The notes under the pieces were generated by a model that was not told the origin of the DNA, ran no database searches, and worked only from the letters and a program-made list of their open reading frames with translations. DNA of 64,000 nucleotides from JACKBK01 sp963707275 (GTDB lineage Bacteria > Chloroflexota > Anaerolineae > JAAEKA01), in contig CAVPPH010000012.1 of the NCBI GenBank assembly GCA_963707275.1, positions 1-64,000 of the forward strand, in the 5' to 3' direction. Below are positions 60,761 through 64,000 of this stretch, piece by piece (position 1 is the stretch's first letter; each line of letters starts with the position of its first letter). A program made the position numbers and the translations under genes.

Positions 60761-62209
60761 ATGACTGACAAGCAGACCTACCTGCCAGCCAACGGCATTT
60801 CCAAAGAGGCCATCCTGGCCGAGATGCAGGCCGCCCGCAGTCGTGACGTCGACTGGCGCAACGGCCGCGTCTTCAGCCTGGTGTTCAAGGCCAACGACGA
60901 CGTGACCGGCCTGCTCAAGGACGCCTACGGCATGTTCTTCTCGGAGAACGGCCTCAACCCGACAGCCTTCCCCAGCCTGCGGCGCTTCGAAACCGAGGTC
61001 ATCGCTATGGTGGGCAACCTGCTGAACGGGCAGGGACAAACCGCCGGCAACATGACCACGGGCGGCACTGAGAGCATCCTGATGGCGATGCTGACCGCCC
61101 GCGAGTGGGCACGCGCGACCCGACCCAAGATCAAGCAGCCGGAAGTCGTCCTCCCCTCCTCAGCCCACCCCGCTTTCGACAAGGCGGCCCACTATTTCGG
61201 CCTGACGCTGGTGCGCGTGCCGGTTGGCGACGACCTGCGAGCCGATGTGGCCGCGATGCGCCGGGCCGTCAACATGGACACGGTGCTGGTGGTCGGGTCG
61301 GCGCCGTCGTATCCCCACGGAGTCGTCGATCCTATCACCGACATCGCCGCGCTCGCGCAGGAACGCAAGTTATTATGTCACGTTGATGCCTGCGTCGGCG
61401 GCATGATGCTGCCCTTCGTGCGCAAGCTGGGCTACCCTATGCCTGACTTCGATTTCGCAGTGCCGGGCGTCACGTCGATCTCGGTCGATCTACACAAGTA
61501 CGGCTACGCGGCCAAGGGCGCCTCGGTCATCCTCTACCGGGACAAGGCGCTGCGCCGCTACCAACTGTTCGCAACTACCGACTGGGCCGGCGGCATCTAC
61601 GCCTCGCCCACCATGACCGGCACGCGGCCGGGCGGAGCAATCGCGGCCGCCTGGGCGATCATGCACTATCTGGGCGAGCAAGGTTACATGCAGATCGCAC
61701 GCGAGGTAATGCGTACGACTGTCCGTCTGCGCGACGGGATCAACGCCATCGACGGGCTGAGGATTCTGGGCAACCCGCCCATGAGCGTGATGGCCATCGC
61801 GTCCGACAAGGACAACATCTACGAGATCGGCGACGAGATGAGCGTGCGCGGTTGGCAGCTTGACCGCCAGCAGTTCCCGCCCACGCTGCACCTGACGGTC
61901 AGCTACGCCCACACCGCGGTCGCGGATGACTTTCTGATGGACCTGGCGCAGTCGGTGATCGCAGCCCGCCAGCCCAGCCTGCGCCGCAGTGGCAACGAGG
62001 CCGCGGTCAAGGCGGCGCGTGGCGCCGCCAGGGTGCTACCAGGCCGGCTGGTCAGCGGACTGACTGGACGCGCCTCAGCGCTCTTCGGCGGCGACGACGG
62101 CCTGCCGCAGCGTTCGGCCGCGATGTACGGCATGATGGGCGCCCTGCCCAACCGCGGCGATTTGCACGAGCTGGTGCTTGATCTGCTGTCATCGTTTACA
62201 GAGCCGTAA
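60761..62209 (+). CDS. PLP-dependent decarboxylase/lyase, sphingosine-1-phosphate lyase-like
   Basis: An intact protein of 482 residues; ATG 60761 with GGAGGCGAGAACT upstream. GLNPTAFPSLRRFETEVIAM then GNMTTGGTESILMAMLTARE, SSAHPAFDKAAHYFGLTLVR, LLCHVDACVGGMMLPFVRKL (Asp that holds the PLP ring N) and SISVDLHKYGYAAKGASVIL (the PLP Lys in H-K). This is the group-II decarboxylase fold, and the S-x-D-x-H-K-Y-G-x-x-x-K-G pattern resembles sphingosine-phosphate lyases and related enzymes. Substrate unproven. The tail of about 80 residues is Arg/Ala-rich. Confidence 0.75.
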   Translation: MTDKQTYLPANGISKEAILAEMQAARSRDVDWRNGRVFSLVFKANDDVTGLLKDAYGMFFSENGLNPTAFPSLRRFETEVIAMVGNLLNGQGQTAGNMTTGGTESILMAMLTAREWARATRPKIKQPEVVLPSSAHPAFDKAAHYFGLTLVRVPVGDDLRADVAAMRRAVNMDTVLVVGSAPSYPHGVVDPITDIAALAQERKLLCHVDACVGGMMLPFVRKLGYPMPDFDFAVPGVTSISVDLHKYGYAAKGASVILYRDKALRRYQLFATTDWAGGIYASPTMTGTRPGGAIAAAWAIMHYLGEQGYMQIAREVMRTTVRLRDGINAIDGLRILGNPPMSVMAIASDKDNIYEIGDEMSVRGWQLDRQQFPPTLHLTVSYAHTAVADDFLMDLAQSVIAARQPSLRRSGNEAAVKAARGAARVLPGRLVSGLTGRASALFGGDDGLPQRSAAMYGMMGALPNRGDLHELVLDLLSSFTEP

Positions 62210-62240
62210 GGTTGCCGTCGGCCTTCATCTGAGGAATTGG

Positions 62241-62272
62241 AACGGGCCGGGCGAAATCGCCCGGCCCGTTTT
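62241..62272. terminator. Bidirectional terminator between the PLP enzyme and YugP-type protease genes
   Basis: AACGGGCCGGGCG and CGCCCGGCCCGTT form a perfect 13-base-pair stem with AAAT loop, followed by TTTTGC on the + strand. It lies between convergent genes. Confidence 0.85.
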
Positions 62273-62293
62273 GCGTCGTGAGATATACCAACC

Positions 62294-63019
62294 CTAGCTG
62301 CGCCGGCTGGCGAGGCTGAGGTAGTAGAGCAATTGCAGGACGGCAGTTATCGCGGCCGCGATGTAGGTGGTGGCGGCGGCGTTGAGGACGGTCTTCGATC
62401 CCTTCGAGTCGCTCTGATTGACCATCAGGCCGGCTTCATTCAGCAGTTTGATACCGCGGCGACTGGCGTCGATCTCCACCGGCAGGGTGATGACTGAGAA
62501 CACCACCATCAGCCCGAAGACGAGGATGCCCAGGTAGAACAGTCCCGTGATGTTGAAAATCAGGCCCATGAAGATCAGGGCATAGGAAAGCATCGGGCTG
62601 AAACGCACCGCAGGCACCAGGAAGTTGCGCATCGCGATCAGCGGCGAGTGTTGGGCGTGCTGCTGTGCGTGGCCCAGTTCATGGGCAACGATGGCCATCG
62701 AGGCGACCGACGCCTGCGTGGCGACGCCCTGCGACAGACCGACGACATGCTTGCTGGGGTCGTAGTGGTCAGTCAGCGTGCCCCCGATGCCCTGGAACTG
62801 CACGCCTTTGCCGTAGGCCGCCTGGTAGGTGATGCCCAGCCCGGTTCGTTGCAGGAGCACCTGGCCAACCTGTAAGCCGGTCAGGTTGTTGCTGTTTGGC
62901 ACCTTGCTCCACTTGCCGTAGGCCGACTTGACGTAGAGCTGCGCCGCCATAGAAATGACCAACGTCACGATGAAAATCATCATATACGTCGGGTCGAGGT
63001 AAAATCCAAACATTCCCAT
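62294..63019 (-). CDS. YugP-type zinc metallopeptidase (membrane)
   Basis: 241 residues, intact; ATG 63019 after GGAGGACAAAA. A hydrophobic N-terminus (YMMIFIVTLVISMAAQLYV) and C-terminal helices (LSYALIFMGLIFNITGLFYL, ILVFGLMVVFSVITLPVEID) surround the catalytic HELGH in MAIVAHELGHAQQHAQHS, with VEIDASRRGIKLLNEAG close by, the region carrying a further acidic ligand. This matches the YugP/PF04298 family of membrane proteases of unknown substrate. Confidence 0.85.
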   Translation of the reverse strand: MGMFGFYLDPTYMMIFIVTLVISMAAQLYVKSAYGKWSKVPNSNNLTGLQVGQVLLQRTGLGITYQAAYGKGVQFQGIGGTLTDHYDPSKHVVGLSQGVATQASVASMAIVAHELGHAQQHAQHSPLIAMRNFLVPAVRFSPMLSYALIFMGLIFNITGLFYLGILVFGLMVVFSVITLPVEIDASRRGIKLLNEAGLMVNQSDSKGSKTVLNAAATTYIAAAITAVLQLLYYLSLASRRS

Positions 63020-63094
63020 TTTTGTCCTCCAGACGATGCGTCTGAAAATCGAGTTACAGAATCAATCCAACTCTGCCAACCATATGTTACTGCT

Positions 63095-63122
63095 ATTCTA
63101 CCACAACAGCAACGGCAGGCAA
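63095..63122 (-). promoter_or_regulatory. Promoter of the YugP-type gene
   Basis: On the - strand TTGCCT (63117-63122), 16 bases, TAGAAT (63095-63100) with TGG directly before the -10, about 75 bases ahead of the start. Confidence 0.5.
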
Positions 63123-63156
63123 GTCGTCCAATTTACAATCTACCCACCGCCACCGG

Positions 63157-64000
63157 TCAAAGCGCCAGCGTCGCGACCATGATCGCCTTGATGGTGTGCA
63201 TCCGGTTCTCCGCCTGGTCGAACACCACCGACTGCGACAACTCGAAGACCTCCTCGGTCACCTCCAGCCCATCCAGGCCGAACTTCTGGAAAACCTCTTC
63301 ACCGACTTTGGTGTCGCGGTTGTGGAAGGCGGGCAGGCAGTGCATGAACTTCACCGCCGGGTTGCCAGCCAGCGCCATCGCGTCGCCGTTGACCTGATAC
63401 GGCTTCAGCAGCGCGATCCGTTCGGCCCACACCGCATCCGCCTCGCCCATGGAGACCCAGACATCGGTATGTATGTAGTCAACGCCGCGTACACCTTCCT
63501 CTACGGACTCGGTGAGGGTTAGTTTCGCGCCGGTCTCAGCGGCGATCTGACGGCACTGCGCCACCAGTTCGCGGTTCGGCCAGAGCGCCTCCGGTGCGCA
63601 CAGCCGCACATCCATTCCCAGCTTGCACCCGCCCACCATCAGCGAGTTGGCCATGTTGAAGCGCGCGTCGCCCATGAAACAATAGGCTGATCTCGATCAG
63701 CGGCTTCTCCGAGTGCTCCTGCATGGTCAGCATGTCGGCCATGATTTGGGTAGGGTGGAACTCGTCGGTCAGACCGTTGTAGACCGGGACGCCAGCGAAC
63801 TGCGCCAGCGTCTCAACGGTGGACTGGGCGAAGCCGCGATACTCGATCGCGTCGTACATTCGCCCCAGCACGCGTGCGGTGTCCTTGACCGTCTCCTTGC
63901 TGCCGAGCTGCGAGCCGGTCGGTCCCAGGTAGGTGGTGTGCGCGCCCTGGTCGTAGGCAGCCACTTCGAACGCGCAGCGGGTCCGGGTCGAGGCCTTCTC
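63157..64000 (-). CDS. argF: Ornithine carbamoyltransferase, 5' end outside window, one frameshift
   Basis: OTC joins carbamoyl phosphate and ornithine to citrulline. EKASTRTRCAFEVAAYDQGA carries S-T-R-T-R for carbamoyl phosphate; GSQLGSKETVKDTARVLGRM, VPVYNGLTDEFHPTQIMADM, and after an indel near 63678 GDARFNMANSLMVGGCKLGM, DVRLCAPEALWPNRELV, DYIHTDVWVSMGEADAVW and AVKFMHCLPAFHNRDTKVGE with HCLP, the ornithine site, then EVFELSQSVVFDQAENRMHT. The S-x-G-E-x and F-H-N-R-D-T pattern is of the long type seen in both anabolic and catabolic (arcB-like) forms, so the symbol is tentative. Stop at 63157; the start lies beyond position 64000. Confidence 0.9.

Noticed and set aside
59353..60771. A 472-codon open frame antisense to typA
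   Set aside because: It covers conserved typA motifs on the other strand and a low-complexity tract; no family resemblance.

Overview
The window looks like chromosomal DNA of a Chloroflexota bacterium (Anaerolineae/Caldilineae-like). This is an inference from high GC by eye, Ser/Thr/Pro-rich lipoprotein linkers, dockerin-like secreted proteins, a membrane glycosyltransferase with a C-terminal PA14 domain, and the style of the housekeeping genes; no rRNA is present to confirm it. Many conserved genes (uvrA, rel/spoT, the 5'-nucleotidase, the PPIase, ychF, typA, rpsF) are broken by single-base indels, yet their product reads cleanly when the frame is switched. Other genes (nadA, the LysM protein, the HlyD-like protein, the V8-like protease) are perfectly open. 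One tRNA also carries an extra base. I read this as uncorrected long-read or low-coverage assembly error, not pseudogenisation, and annotate such genes as whole loci.

Layout. 0-7.1 kb: a truncated XdhC-family gene meets, tail to tail, a truncated YGQ-repeat secreted protein at about 1015. A leftward run of six exported proteins follows (V8-like protease, dockerin/repeat protein, beta-lactamase-fold hydrolase, six-repeat propeller-like protein, dockerin protein, YGQ-repeat protein). 7.6-12.2 kb: uvrA with a good promoter, then YdeI-, DUF1801-like- and DUF1622-type genes. 12.4-17.8 kb: a leftward operon of ASCH protein, DUF418 membrane protein, membrane-bound hybrid histidine kinase and alpha/beta hydrolase. 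18-22.8 kb: YceI-like lipoprotein, LCP protein with a zinc-ribbon partner, and a secreted 5'-nucleotidase. 22.87-23.09 kb: a palindromic MITE-like element with an 8-bp target duplication, then tRNA-Arg. 23.3-29.4 kb: rel/spoT, convergent with the ychF and rpsF-ssb-rpsR-PPIase block.

29.6-38.8 kb is an accessory region between tRNA-Pro and mazG. It holds a VapB/VapC-like fusion, a lipoprotein, a winged-helix/Ser-Thr kinase/unknown-domain protein, two lamin-tail-domain paralogues, a Cna-B/LysM exported protein, a Phd/PIN toxin-antitoxin pair, and gene scraps including a diverged copy of the mazG 3' end. 38.8-43.2 kb: mazG, nadA, nadB. 43.4-48.7 kb: a TetR-controlled ABC exporter operon (tetR, thioredoxin-like protein, HlyD-like adaptor, FtsX-type permease, ATPase) behind a consensus promoter with an operator-like palindrome. 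49-64 kb: hydrolase, channel-like protein, GT/PA14 protein, small enzymes (DUF1801, PNPOx-like, SDR, Dabb), nadC, an RHH/HNH pair, typA with a terminator-like hairpin in its leader, a sphingosine-1-phosphate-lyase-like PLP enzyme, a YugP-type protease and a partial ornithine carbamoyltransferase.

Several short interspersed repeat families recur between genes: the palindromic CATTGCGAG elements, TACGCAA heptamer fold-backs, and polypurine/polypyrimidine tracts, one of which is read in frame inside mazG. nadA, nadB and nadC together give the de novo NAD route from aspartate to nicotinate mononucleotide, although nadC lies about 14 kb away from nadAB.
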